From: Nonomuraea endophytica
Lineage (GTDB): Bacteria > Actinomycetota > Actinomycetes > Streptosporangiales > Streptosporangiaceae
NCBI RefSeq assembly: GCF_014203235.1
Contig: NZ_JACHIN010000021.1
Location: 1-64,000 of the forward strand
Reading direction: 5' to 3'
DNA length: 64,000 bases
Below are positions 24,963 to 33,269 of this stretch, one piece after another; position 1 is the first letter of the stretch; the number at the start of each line of letters is the position of its first letter. The notes beneath the pieces were generated by a model. The model was not told where the DNA came from and made no database searches. It saw nothing but the letters and a program-made list of their open reading frames with translations. The position numbers were made by a program, and so were the translations under genes.

Positions 24963-25963
24963 GACGCCTGCCCGGCGGCCGGGATCTGCTGGGTGACGCA
25001 GTGCACGCCGCCGCCGCCGTAGGCGATGACCGGGGTGCGCACGCCGACCACGGTGCGGCCGGGGAAGGCGCCGGCGATGACGGCCAGGGCCTTCTCGTCG
25101 GCCTCGACCCCGGCGACGGGGACGACCACGCCGCCGTTGGCCACGTAGAAGTTCAGGTAGCCGACCTCGATCCGCTCGCCCGCCACCTCGGTGAACGCGC
25201 TCTGCGGCAGTTCGACCAGGTCGAACGCTCTTCCGGCGGCGTCGGTCGAGGCCTCCAGGACCGCCTTGTTGGCGCGCATGCGGGCATAGTCGGGGTGCCC
25301 GGGGTCGTCGGGGAGCTGGATGAGCACCCTGCCGGGGGCGACGAACGCGGCGACGCCGTCCACGTGGCCGTCGGTCTCCCGGTCCTCCAGCCCGCCGTAC
25401 GGCAGCCAGATCACCTTGGTGACGCCCAGCCTGGCCTTGAGCTCGTCCTCGATCTCGGCCCTGGTCAGGTCCGGGTTCCTGTTGGGGTGGAGCAGGCACT
25501 GCTCGGTGGTGATCAGCGTGCCCTCGCCGTCGACGGTGATCGCGCCGCCCTCAAGGATCATGCGGGACTCGACGCGGGCGACGCCGAGGCGGTCCAGGAG
25601 CAGGGCGGAGATCCGGTCGTCCCGGTCCCAGGGGTGGTGCTTGCCGCCCCACGAGTTGAAGCGGAAGTCCACGCCGGCGCGGGAGCCGTCCGGGCCGAGC
25701 ACGAAGATCGGGCCGGAGTCGCGCAGCCACGAGTCGTCGATGGGCAACTCGACCACCTCGACCGTGTCGCCGCACCGCTCACGCGCCTGCTCGCCCTGGC
25801 CGGGCAGCGCCACCATCGTCACCGGCTCGAACCGCGCGATGGCGCGGGCCACCGCCGCGTACTCCTGCCGGGCGGAGGTGAGCACGTCGCCCCACAGGTC
25901 CTCCCGGGTCGGCCAGGCCATGAGGCAGCCGTCATGGACGGCCCATTCGGCGGGCATACGCAT
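24959..25963 (-). CDS. aguA: Agmatine deiminase (cytoplasmic)
   Basis: A 334-residue enzyme without export signal, hydrolysing agmatine to N-carbamoylputrescine and ammonia. Motifs: MPAEWAVHDGCLMAWP at the N-terminus, WLRDSGPIFV, EGGAITVDGEGT, TDGHVDGVAAF and GGGGVHCVTQQIP with the catalytic Cys near 322. ATG 25963 is preferred to GTG 25969 because AGGAG then has normal spacing. It heads the leftward operon with aguB and the ABC importer. Palindromes between it and the divergent TetR gene indicate repression that is probably lifted by agmatine or a relative. Confidence 0.9.
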   Translation of the reverse strand: MRMPAEWAVHDGCLMAWPTREDLWGDVLTSARQEYAAVARAIARFEPVTMVALPGQGEQARERCGDTVEVVELPIDDSWLRDSGPIFVLGPDGSRAGVDFRFNSWGGKHHPWDRDDRISALLLDRLGVARVESRMILEGGAITVDGEGTLITTEQCLLHPNRNPDLTRAEIEDELKARLGVTKVIWLPYGGLEDRETDGHVDGVAAFVAPGRVLIQLPDDPGHPDYARMRANKAVLEASTDAAGRAFDLVELPQSAFTEVAGERIEVGYLNFYVANGGVVVPVAGVEADEKALAVIAGAFPGRTVVGVRTPVIAYGGGGVHCVTQQIPAAGQAS

Positions 25964-25975
25964 GATCACTCCTGT

Positions 25976-26034
25976 CTGAAAATTCAGTCAGCCTTGCGGA
26001 GTTGCTATAGTGCCCACCGACTGAAGATTCAGTC
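25976..26034. promoter_or_regulatory. Paired operators between aguA and the TetR gene
   Basis: CTGAAAATTCAG (25976-25987) and the perfect GACTGAAGATTCAGTC (26019-26034) share the consensus TGACTGAA-N2-TTCAGTCA, one near each divergent gene. A possible -10 TATAGT at 26006 lies between them, 17 bases after TTCAGT at 25983. Confidence 0.7.
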
Positions 26035-26066
26035 AAGGTGTCCCCGACCCTGCGACGTGAGGTGAA

Positions 26067-26684
26067 ATGTCGTCAGATCGCCAGCGGCAGATCCTGGAAG
26101 CGGCCGTCCGCGTCATCGCCCACAGCGGCGTGCGCGGGCTACGGGTGGAAAAGCTGTCCGCCGAGGCCGGAGTCTCGACCGCGCTGATCTACTACCACTT
26201 CGGCGACCGCGCCGGGCTCATGCGCAAGACGCTGGAGTTCGTCAACGAGCGCGCCGGCCGCTACACGCACGAGGCCATGGAGATCGGCAAGGACCCGCGC
26301 GAGCAGCTCGAACTGCTCCTGCTCCTCGAACTGCAGGACACCCCCGCGGTCCGGGAGAACAGCGCGGCCTGGGGCGAACTGCGGGCCAGCGCGGTCTTCA
26401 ACCCCGACCTGCGCGAGCCGCTCAGCACCTCCACGCGCGGCTGGGTCGACGACCTCGCCGCGATGATCAGGCAGGCTCAGGCGGCCGGGCTGGCCGCCGC
26501 GCGGGCCGATCCGCTCGACGTGGCGGAACGGCTGACCGCCCTGGTCGAAGGCGTGAGCGAACGCTGGCTCAGCGGCTCGATGACCCTGGAGCGGGCCCGC
26601 GAACTGGTGGAGGGCGCCGTCATCGCGGAGCTCGGGGAAGGGTCGAGTCACGTTCCACGAGACGGGTCGGCAGGGCCCGCGTGA
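26067..26684 (+). CDS. TetR-family regulator of the agmatine operon
   Basis: A 205-residue TetR protein. Helix-turn-helix: RQRQILEAAVRVIAHSG, LRVEKLSAEAGVSTALIYYHF. The C-terminal domain (LLLLLELQDTPAVRENSAAWGELRASAVFNP) fits the TetR_C_6/BetI-like group, whose ligands include choline and other amines. It is divergent from aguA with two shared palindromes. Its 3' end overlaps the convergent LacI gene by 65 bases. The regulatory link is inferred from layout. Confidence 0.85.
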   Translation: MSSDRQRQILEAAVRVIAHSGVRGLRVEKLSAEAGVSTALIYYHFGDRAGLMRKTLEFVNERAGRYTHEAMEIGKDPREQLELLLLLELQDTPAVRENSAAWGELRASAVFNPDLREPLSTSTRGWVDDLAAMIRQAQAAGLAAARADPLDVAERLTALVEGVSERWLSGSMTLERARELVEGAVIAELGEGSSHVPRDGSAGPA

Positions 26685-27633
26685 CGGGACCCTCCGCCCT
26701 GCCCTCCAGGAGGTCGGCGAGGAGCTCGGCTCCATAGCGGCCCATGAGGCGCGGGTTGAGGTCGATGGCCGTGATCGGCGGCTTGGCGGTCCAGAGGGAG
26801 GAGTGGTCGACACAGGAGGCGATGAGCATGTCATCGGGCACCCGGATGCCGCGCCGTTCCGCCGCATGGAGGATGCCGAGCGCGCCGCCCTCGGGCGCGC
26901 TGACGACGGCGTCGATCTCCGGGTGATCGTGCAGTAGCTGGTCGGCGGCCTGGTAGCGGGACTCCGCCGAGTCGACGAAGGGAGTCTGGCTGATGAGCGG
27001 AGGCTGACCGCGCGCGGCGCACCAGTCGAGGTAGGCGGCGCGCACGTCGCTGCCGAACGCGGTGTCGCCCGCCAGGCCGAGCAGGCCTGTCGTCGTGGCG
27101 CCCTGCCGCGCGAGGTGGCCGAGCAGTTCGTGTACGGCGGCGCGGTTGTCGGCCGTCACCACACCGGCGAACCTGGCCGGCGAGCCCAGGTCGCGCTCGC
27201 AGCTCACGATGGGCACGTCGAGTCCGGCCAGCGTGTCGAGCACGGGGTCGGTGAGCATGGGGTCGACGACGATCAGGCCGTCCAGGAGGTCGGCGGAAAT
27301 CTTCTGCCGGGCGTCGGGCCTGATGGGCATCAGGGTCAGCGTGAGGTCATGGGCGAAGGCCGCGTCGGCTGCGCCGAGCGCGACGTTCATGTAGTAGTCG
27401 AGGCCGGAGGCGCGGTCGGGCAGATACAGCCCGATGGCGCCGGTGCGGCCCTGGCGCAGGCGGCGCGCGTTCGGGCTGGCGTGGTAGCCGAGGCCGGCGG
27501 CCACGGCGACGACGCGGTCCCTGGTGGCGGCGGGCAGGCGGCCCTTGCCGTTGAGCGCGTCGGAGACGGTGGTGATCGAGACGGCGGCCGCCTTGGCCAC
27601 GTCACGGATCGTCACTCGCTTCGGCCTGCCCAT
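26620..27633 (-). CDS. LacI-family transcriptional regulator
   Basis: A 337-residue repressor: helix-turn-helix TIRDVAKAAAVSITTVSDALNGKGRLPAATRDRV split over residues 8-42, hinge helix PNARRLRQGRTGAIG, then a periplasmic-binding-like ligand domain with LDGLIVVDP and VSAPEGGALGILHAAERRGIRVPDD. ATG 27633 is used; longer frames run into the operator region. It is divergent from an NCS1 permease, with two AAACGTTT palindromes between them. It is convergent with, and overlaps, the TetR gene. Confidence 0.9.
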   Translation of the reverse strand: MGRPKRVTIRDVAKAAAVSITTVSDALNGKGRLPAATRDRVVAVAAGLGYHASPNARRLRQGRTGAIGLYLPDRASGLDYYMNVALGAADAAFAHDLTLTLMPIRPDARQKISADLLDGLIVVDPMLTDPVLDTLAGLDVPIVSCERDLGSPARFAGVVTADNRAAVHELLGHLARQGATTTGLLGLAGDTAFGSDVRAAYLDWCAARGQPPLISQTPFVDSAESRYQAADQLLHDHPEIDAVVSAPEGGALGILHAAERRGIRVPDDMLIASCVDHSSLWTAKPPITAIDLNPRLMGRYGAELLADLLEGRAEGPVTRALPTRLVERDSTLPRAPR

Positions 27634-27674
27634 GGTCGGAAATCTACCGCCTGACCGGGGCCCGAAAACTGAAA

Positions 27675-27712
27675 AAACGTTTCTGCAACGACTCTTGAAG
27701 AAACGTTTCTTC
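27675..27712. promoter_or_regulatory. Two LacI-type operators
   Basis: GAAGAAACGTTTCTTC (27697-27712) is a perfect 16-bp palindrome with the central CG of LacI-family sites. A second core AAACGTTT lies at 27675-27682. The centres are 26 bases apart, between the LacI start and the permease start. Confidence 0.75.
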
Positions 27713-27761
27713 GCGCACACACTGTGGCCTCTAGGCACCGACGCCGCTCCAAGGAGGCCCC

Positions 27762-29162
27762 ATGTCGCAGGCGGAACCCCTGGCCATCGAGCGACATTCG
27801 ATCGACTGGATCCCCCTCTCGGAACGCCACGGCCGGCTGCCCAGCCTCGGCGCCATCTGGTTCGTGGGCAGCCTCAACCTCACCGGCTTCGCCACCGGCG
27901 TGGTCACCCTGTCCATGGGCGCCACGCTCGTCTGGACCGTCGTCGCCACCGTGCTCGGCTCCCTGTTCGGCACGTTCTTCATGGCCTTCCACTCCGCGCA
28001 GGGGCCGCAGCTCGGCCTGCCGCAGCTCGTGCAGTCCAGGCCGCAGTTCGGGTACGTGGGCGCGGCCCTCACCGTCTGGGTGTTCGCGCTGGTCAACTAC
28101 ATCGGCTACAACACCTCCGACGCGCTGCTGGCCGGGGACGCGATGCACTCGCTGTTCGGCCTGCCGGACTGGCTCGGGTACGTGCTCGCCGCCGCCGTCG
28201 CCACCGTGATCGCGCTGCTCGGCCACGACTGGATCCACGCCGTCAACCGGTGGCTGACCTGGCCGTTCGTCGCCGTCATGGTCGCCATCACGGTCGCCGC
28301 GCTGCTCACCGGCGGCATCCCGGGCTCGGCCTGGGAGGCGGGGCCGTTCGACGCGACCACGTTCATGCTGGTCTTCGTCTTCGTGGCCGGGTTCCAGCTC
28401 GGCTGGGCGCCGTACGTCTCGGACTACTCCCGCTACCTGCGTCCCGATATTTCAGTACGTCGCACGTTCTGGTGGACGTATTTGCCGAGCGCGTTGTCCG
28501 GCATCTGGGTGTTCGTCCTGGGAGCGGCGGTGTCGGCCGCGGCGCCGAAGGGCGCCACGCCGGTCGCCGCGCTGCGGCTGGCCGCCGACCGCCTGTTCGC
28601 CGGGTTCGGCGCCGTCGCGGTCGGCGTCCTGCTCATCGGCCTGCTGTCGATCATGGCCATCAACCAGTACGGCGGCAGCCTCACCATGATCTCCATCGCC
28701 GACTCCTTCCGCCCGGTCCGGCCGACGCGGGAGATCCGGGTCGTGACGATCGGCATCATGCTCGTCAGCGTCGGGTCGATCGCCTCGTTCGTCGGCATCG
28801 ACCAGTTCGCCTGGTTCTACGCCAACGTCGTGGTGCTCCTGACGTACCTGTTCATTCCATGGACCGCCATCAACCTGGTGGACTACTTCTTCGTCCGCCG
28901 GGGCCGCTACGTGATCGCGGAGATCTTCAACCGCGACGGCATCTACGGGCGGTGGGCCTGGCGGGGCAACCTCGCCTATCTGATCGGCCTGGCCGCCATG
29001 ACGCCCTTCATGGTCGTGGCCGGCCTGTACACCGGCCCGGTCGCCGCGCTCCTCGGCGGCGTCGACTACTCCCTGTTCGTCGGCCTGCCCGTCGCGGGCG
29101 GCTGCTATCTGCTCTTCGCGCGCAGCCTCGACCTGGCCACGGAGCGCGAAGAGGTCCACTGA
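27762..29162 (+). CDS. NCS1-family permease
   Basis: A 466-residue membrane protein with about 12 helices. The N-terminal GAIWFVGSLNLTGFATGV, the QLVQSRPQFGYVGA loop and WAPYVSDYSRYLRP motif are those of cytosine/purine/hydantoin symporters (Transp_cyt_pur). Classical substrates are nucleobases, allantoin, hydantoins or thiamine. The next gene encodes an exported deiminase, so a ureido compound such as N-carbamoylputrescine is conceivable as substrate; that is inference. Expression is probably under the divergent LacI regulator. Confidence 0.85.
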   Translation: MSQAEPLAIERHSIDWIPLSERHGRLPSLGAIWFVGSLNLTGFATGVVTLSMGATLVWTVVATVLGSLFGTFFMAFHSAQGPQLGLPQLVQSRPQFGYVGAALTVWVFALVNYIGYNTSDALLAGDAMHSLFGLPDWLGYVLAAAVATVIALLGHDWIHAVNRWLTWPFVAVMVAITVAALLTGGIPGSAWEAGPFDATTFMLVFVFVAGFQLGWAPYVSDYSRYLRPDISVRRTFWWTYLPSALSGIWVFVLGAAVSAAAPKGATPVAALRLAADRLFAGFGAVAVGVLLIGLLSIMAINQYGGSLTMISIADSFRPVRPTREIRVVTIGIMLVSVGSIASFVGIDQFAWFYANVVVLLTYLFIPWTAINLVDYFFVRRGRYVIAEIFNRDGIYGRWAWRGNLAYLIGLAAMTPFMVVAGLYTGPVAALLGGVDYSLFVGLPVAGGCYLLFARSLDLATEREEVH

Positions 29163-29176
29163 GAAAGGAGTCACCC

Positions 29177-30328
29177 ATGTCCGAGATCAGTAGACGTTCG
29201 ATGCTGGCCCGTACGGGGCTCGCCGCGGCGGGCCTGGCGGCGGCGCGGGCGCTCGGCGACACCCCGGCCGCCTCAGCGGCGGCGGCCACCTGGCGGGTGC
29301 CCGGCGAGGAGACGGCGCACAGCCGGACCTGGATGTCCTGGCCGTCGAGCACCACCATCTGGGGCAACCTCCTGTCCAGGATCCAGGCCGACATCGCCAA
29401 GCTCGCCAAGGAGATCGCCCGGCACGAACCGGTCACCATGTGCGCCGGCGGCTCCACGAACGCGGCGCGGGCCCGGACGCAGTGCGGCTCCACCGTCACG
29501 GTGATCAGCTCCGTCCCGGTCTCCGACTGCTGGATACGCGACACGGGACCCATGTTCCGCGTCGACGGAGCCGGCGGCCGCGACACCATCGGCCTCAACT
29601 TCAACGCCTGGGGCGAGAACGCCACCAGGTTCCTCGGCATCCCCGCCTCCGCCTACAACAACGACCGGCGGCTCGCCCAGAACCTGGCCGCGCACATCGG
29701 CCTGCCGTTCACCAGAGCCGGGGTGGTCGGTGAAGGCGGCGGGATCGAGTACGACGGCGACGGCACGCTCATGGCCACGGAGAGCTGCTGGGTCAACTCC
29801 AACCGCAACCCCGGCAAGTCCAGAAGCCAGATCGAGGCGGAACTGCTGGCCCGCTTCGGCGCGACCAAGATGATCTGGCTGCCCGGCGTGCGGGGCCAGG
29901 ACGTGACCGACGGCCACGTCGACGGCACCGCACGCTACATCAGGCCCGGCGTCGTGATGGTGCAGCTGGCCGGCGACGTGCGCCCCGACGTCTGGACCGC
30001 CAACGCCCAGGCCATCCACAACGTCCTGGTGAACGCCACCGACGCCAAGGGGCGCAGGCTCCAGGTGCTGACCATCGAGGGCCCGGACACCCTCCCCCGC
30101 ATCCCGTCCGGTCAGCGGGACGAGTTCCTCAGCTCCTACATGAACTGGACCGTCACCAACCAGGCCGTCGTCACCGCGCAGTTCGGCGACACCGCCAAGG
30201 ACACCGCCGCCAGGAACGCGATCGCCGCGGCCTTCGGCAAGCCGGTGGTCATGCTCAACCTGGACAACCTCTACGGCAACGGCGGTGGCGGCGCGCACTG
30301 CGTCACCATGCAGGAACCCACCCCCTGA
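29177..30328 (+). CDS. Tat-exported agmatine deiminase-family protein
   Basis: A 383-residue deiminase with a twin-arginine signal (SRRSMLARTGLAAAGLAAARAL) and probable cleavage after ASAA near residue 37, but no lipobox, so it should be a free secreted or wall protein. Motifs: WIRDTGPMFR, EGGGIEYDGDGT, TDGHVDGTARY and GGGGAHCVTMQEP with Cys near 375; the usual TQQ(I/M)P after the cysteine is changed to TMQEP. It is more similar in layout to the lipoprotein at 17680 than to the cytoplasmic enzyme. It follows the NCS1 permease by 14 bases with AAGGAG, so they form an operon, ended by a hairpin at 30341. Confidence 0.8.
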   Translation: MSEISRRSMLARTGLAAAGLAAARALGDTPAASAAAATWRVPGEETAHSRTWMSWPSSTTIWGNLLSRIQADIAKLAKEIARHEPVTMCAGGSTNAARARTQCGSTVTVISSVPVSDCWIRDTGPMFRVDGAGGRDTIGLNFNAWGENATRFLGIPASAYNNDRRLAQNLAAHIGLPFTRAGVVGEGGGIEYDGDGTLMATESCWVNSNRNPGKSRSQIEAELLARFGATKMIWLPGVRGQDVTDGHVDGTARYIRPGVVMVQLAGDVRPDVWTANAQAIHNVLVNATDAKGRRLQVLTIEGPDTLPRIPSGQRDEFLSSYMNWTVTNQAVVTAQFGDTAKDTAARNAIAAAFGKPVVMLNLDNLYGNGGGGAHCVTMQEPTP

Positions 30329-30340
30329 CCTGACCAGCGG

Positions 30341-30371
30341 GGGCGGGCACCCCGACCAGGGCTGCCCGCCC
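30341..30371 (+). terminator. Hairpin terminator after the secreted deiminase
   Basis: GGGCGGGCA and TGCCCGCCC form a perfect 9-bp stem with a 13-base loop, 12 bases past the stop codon. Confidence 0.65.
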
Positions 30372-30451
30372 TCGCCCGGTGTCCGCTCCGTGCCCTATGG
30401 TGGATCTTGAGTGCGGGCCAGAAGACCACGACCGGAAGGCGGAATCCGGAT

Positions 30452-31258
30452 ATGCCAGAAGCTCCACAGAACCGGCCCACCCCGATAGATCTGCAGACCC
30501 ACCGGCCGCACTCCGCGCGGGTCTACGACTACATCATGGGCGGCAAGGACAACTTCGCCGCCGATCGGGAGACCGCGGCCAAGGTGCTGAGCAACTGGCC
30601 AGGACTGCGCACCTCGATGCTCGCCAACCGCGCCTGCATGCACCGGATGGCCCGATACCTGGCCGAGGCGGGCGTACAGCAGTTCGTGGACATCGGCACC
30701 GGCATCCCGTCCTCCCCGAACCTGCACGAGGTCGTCCAGGAGAGCGCCCCCGAGGCCCGGATCGTCTACGTCGACAACGACCTCATCGTGCTGACCCACG
30801 CGAGAGCCCTGCTCGCGGGCACACCCGAGGGCCGCATCGCCTACATCCAGGCCGACATGCGCTCCCCCGATGCGCTCCTCGGCGACCCCACCCTGCACGA
30901 GGTGATCGACCTCACCCGCCCGGTCGCGCTGACGGTCATCGCCATGCTCCAGTTCGTGGAGGACGCCCAGGGCCTGGTGGAGGCCCTGCTCGCCCCTCTT
31001 CCCCCGGGCAGCTACCTGGCCGTCACCATCCCCACCGCCGACCTGGCCCCCGAGTCCGAGGAACTGGCCAGGGAGTACACCAGCAGCGGCATCCCCATGT
31101 ACCTGCGCACCCGCGCCGAGGTGGAATGCCTGTTCACCGGCCTGGACCTGCTGGACCCCGGCGTCGTCCCGATGCCCCGCTGGCGCCCCGGCCCCGGCGA
31201 CCAGCCTCTCCCTGACACCGCCACCAACATGTACGCCGCGGTGGGCCGCAAGCCGTAG
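30452..31258 (+). CDS. DUF574/Methyltransf_19 SAM-dependent methyltransferase
   Basis: A 268-residue protein with the diagnostic PHSARVYDYIMGGKDNFAAD start, SAM loop QFVDIGTGIPSSPNLHEV, acidic VYVDND and YIQADMRSPD. This actinomycete-specific family contains many paralogues per genome; most substrates are unknown. ATG 30452 is chosen since the family begins shortly before the PHSAR motif, though an in-frame TTG at 30407 remains possible. It is convergent with the RidA gene; the two stop codons abut. Confidence 0.85.
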   Translation: MPEAPQNRPTPIDLQTHRPHSARVYDYIMGGKDNFAADRETAAKVLSNWPGLRTSMLANRACMHRMARYLAEAGVQQFVDIGTGIPSSPNLHEVVQESAPEARIVYVDNDLIVLTHARALLAGTPEGRIAYIQADMRSPDALLGDPTLHEVIDLTRPVALTVIAMLQFVEDAQGLVEALLAPLPPGSYLAVTIPTADLAPESEELAREYTSSGIPMYLRTRAEVECLFTGLDLLDPGVVPMPRWRPGPGDQPLPDTATNMYAAVGRKP

Positions 31259-31663
31259 CTACTCCGCGTCGTCGACGACCGCGACGGCGTCGACTTCGAG
31301 CAGGTACTCCGGCCTGGACAGCGCGGCGACCCCCACCAGCGTGTCCGTCGGCTTGTGATCGCCGAACAACGCGACCCTGCCCTCCTCGATCTGCGCGAGA
31401 TGCTCACGCCGGTACCCGGCGACGAGGATCGTCAGCTTGGTCACCTGGTCGGGACGGGCGCCCGCGGCGGCGAGCGCGTGCCCTATGTTGACGAACACCT
31501 GGCGCGCCTGGGCCGCCATGTCCCCGGGCCCGACGAGGTCACCCGCCCGGTCCTCGGCCACCTGACCGGCGACGAAGACCATCCGCGTGCCGGTGGCGAC
31601 GACGACGTGGCTGTAGGTCTCCGGTGGGTCCAGTTCGCCGGGATTGATGGATTCCAAGGCCAT
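31259..31663 (-). CDS. RidA/YjgF-family protein
   Basis: A 134-residue protein with the family pattern: YSHVVVATGTRMVFVAGQVA, QARQVFVNIGHALAAAGARPDQVTKLT and a C-terminal LEVDAVAVVDD. The residue normally used for imine hydrolysis is an arginine near IRxEIxAV; here the C-terminal pattern is RPEYLLEVDAVAV, close to the RidA-like Rid subfamilies. RidA members remove reactive enamines and imines. Start ATG 31663 has GGAAAGAG before it. Confidence 0.8.
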   Translation of the reverse strand: MALESINPGELDPPETYSHVVVATGTRMVFVAGQVAEDRAGDLVGPGDMAAQARQVFVNIGHALAAAGARPDQVTKLTILVAGYRREHLAQIEEGRVALFGDHKPTDTLVGVAALSRPEYLLEVDAVAVVDDAE

Positions 31664-31690
31664 GGGAGCAACTCTTTCCACAGGACGGTG

Positions 31691-31870
31691 TCACGGGCGG
31701 CGGGTCGCGTAGTGGTGGATGATCAGGGCCGCGATGAAGCCGATGCAGATGATCCCGGCGATCAGGCCGGCGACCTGGGCCGGGCCGCCGATGGTGCCGC
31801 CGATGGTGTTGACGGCGGCGAACACGAGGAAGCCGATCCACAGGAGTACACGGCGGCGCGGGTCGTTCAT
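31691..31870 (-). CDS. Small two-helix membrane protein
   Basis: A 59-residue frame from ATG 31870: MNDPRRRVLLWIGFLVFAAV, then a glycine-rich turn (GGTIGG) and a second helix GLIAGIICIGFIAALI, ending HHYATRRP. Basic residues at both ends suggest a hairpin with both termini in the cytoplasm. It is upstream of and co-directional with the RidA gene. The function is unknown. Confidence 0.55.
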   Translation of the reverse strand: MNDPRRRVLLWIGFLVFAAVNTIGGTIGGPAQVAGLIAGIICIGFIAALIIHHYATRRP

Positions 31871-32018
31871 GCCGACCAGTCTAGAAAAATCCCGCCAACT
31901 GGGAGAATGCCGCAGCCTGCAGGCCCGGTGGTAGTGCAGGCGGGAACGAACATCACAGGGCCTCCATACCCGGCAGACTATTCACTACCGAACATCCTGT
32001 TCGACATCGGAGGCGATC

Positions 32019-32660
32019 ATGGGCTTGGGCAGGCTTCTGCACCGGCACGAAGAGCACGCCGACCACGGCGGCACGATCGACCACCCCCGCGCCTACGGCA
32101 TGGGCGCCGCACTCGGATTCCTGGGCCGGCGCCGCGAGGTCTTCACCCGCCTGGCCACCAGAGCCGGGGTGCGGACCGGCGACCGGGTCCTCGACGTGGG
32201 CTGCGGCACCGGTTACCTGACCAGGATCGTCGCCCCGATCGCCGCCGAGGTCACCGGCGTGGACCCTTCGCCGCCCATGGTGGAGCACGCCCGCTCGCGC
32301 GCTCCGGGCAACTGCGCCTACCTGGTGGGCGAAGGGCAGGCGCTGGCCCTGCCGGACGGCTCGTTCGACGTGGTCATGTCCACGCTCGCGGTCCATCACA
32401 TCCCGGCCGGCCTGCGCGGCGCCGCCGTACGGGAGATGTTCCGGGTTCTGCGTCCGGGCGGACGGCTGCTCATCGCCGAGTTCCGCCCGCCGAACGGCCG
32501 GCTGGCCGGGCGGCTCATGCGGTCGCTCACCGGGCCCGCCATGCGCCACAGTCCGCGTGACCTCCTCGGCGACCTGATCCCCGCTGCGGGCTTCCGGGTC
32601 GAGGGGGAAGGCGAGCTCAGCCCGATGATCTATTACGTCACCGCGGTGCGCCCGACATAG
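32019..32660 (+). CDS. Class I SAM-dependent methyltransferase
   Basis: A 213-residue methyltransferase. The SAM-binding motif I is RVLDVGCGTGYLTR, motif II VTGVDPS, then PDGSFDVVMSTLAVHHIP and MFRVLRPGGRLLIAEF, as in UbiE/Methyltransf_11 proteins. A short N-terminal HRHEEHADHGGTIDHPRAY segment is histidine-rich. The substrate is unknown. It appears to be a single gene. Confidence 0.8.
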   Translation: MGLGRLLHRHEEHADHGGTIDHPRAYGMGAALGFLGRRREVFTRLATRAGVRTGDRVLDVGCGTGYLTRIVAPIAAEVTGVDPSPPMVEHARSRAPGNCAYLVGEGQALALPDGSFDVVMSTLAVHHIPAGLRGAAVREMFRVLRPGGRLLIAEFRPPNGRLAGRLMRSLTGPAMRHSPRDLLGDLIPAAGFRVEGEGELSPMIYYVTAVRPT

Positions 32661-32723
32661 CAGTCCGGGCCGGAGGGCTCATTGCCCGTTCGGGGGGTCG
32701 GACACGGCTGACCTGTCCGGGAG

Positions 32724-33212
32724 TCAGCCGTCGAGCAGGGCCGCCACCTGTTCCAGGTTGTCGATGCGCAGGTCGGCGGGGACGCCCTTGAGCGCGGCGA
32801 CCACGGCGCCCGCGGCCTTGCCCGCGGCGACGCCCGGGTGGCTGTCCTCGACCACCAGGCACCTGGCCGGGTCCACGCCCAACCCGGCGGCGGCGGCGAG
32901 GTAGCCCTCGGGGTCCGGCTTGCCGTTGGTGACATCGTCCAAGGTCAGCAGCAGCGGCGGGACGATGCCCGCGGTGTCCAGCGTGACCTTGGCCATGCGG
33001 GCGTCGGAGCTGGTCACCACCGCCCACAGCAGTCCCCGCCGATCCAGCGTCGCCAGCAGCTCCGGCGCGCCCGCTCCCGGCACGATGCCGGACAGGTCGG
33101 CGTGCTGGATCGCCTGCAGGCGCGCCGTCGCCGCGGCGCCATGAACGGGGCCGTGGCCGTGGGGCTCGACCACATCACCGGTGAAGCCGCGCTGGCGGCC
33201 TGGGCCCGCCGT
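32724..33212 (-). pseudogene. HAD hydrolase missing its N-terminus
   Basis: The frame covers the last two-thirds of a HAD-IA phosphatase: cap region (VHGAAATARLQAIQHADLSG), motif II WAVVTSSDARMAK, motif III lysine in NGKPDPEGYLAAAAG and motif IV VVEDSHPGV. The first strand with the nucleophile DxDG is absent and an in-frame stop lies at 33213. The nearest start would be GTG 33173. The upstream gap carries two near-copies of a 22-base sequence around CCACGGTCA. It probably cannot work as a phosphatase. Confidence 0.65.
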
Positions 33213-33269
33213 TCATGACCGTGCAGGCGGACCACGGTCAGGACCGCGCGCCCGCCAAGCGGGCCACGG

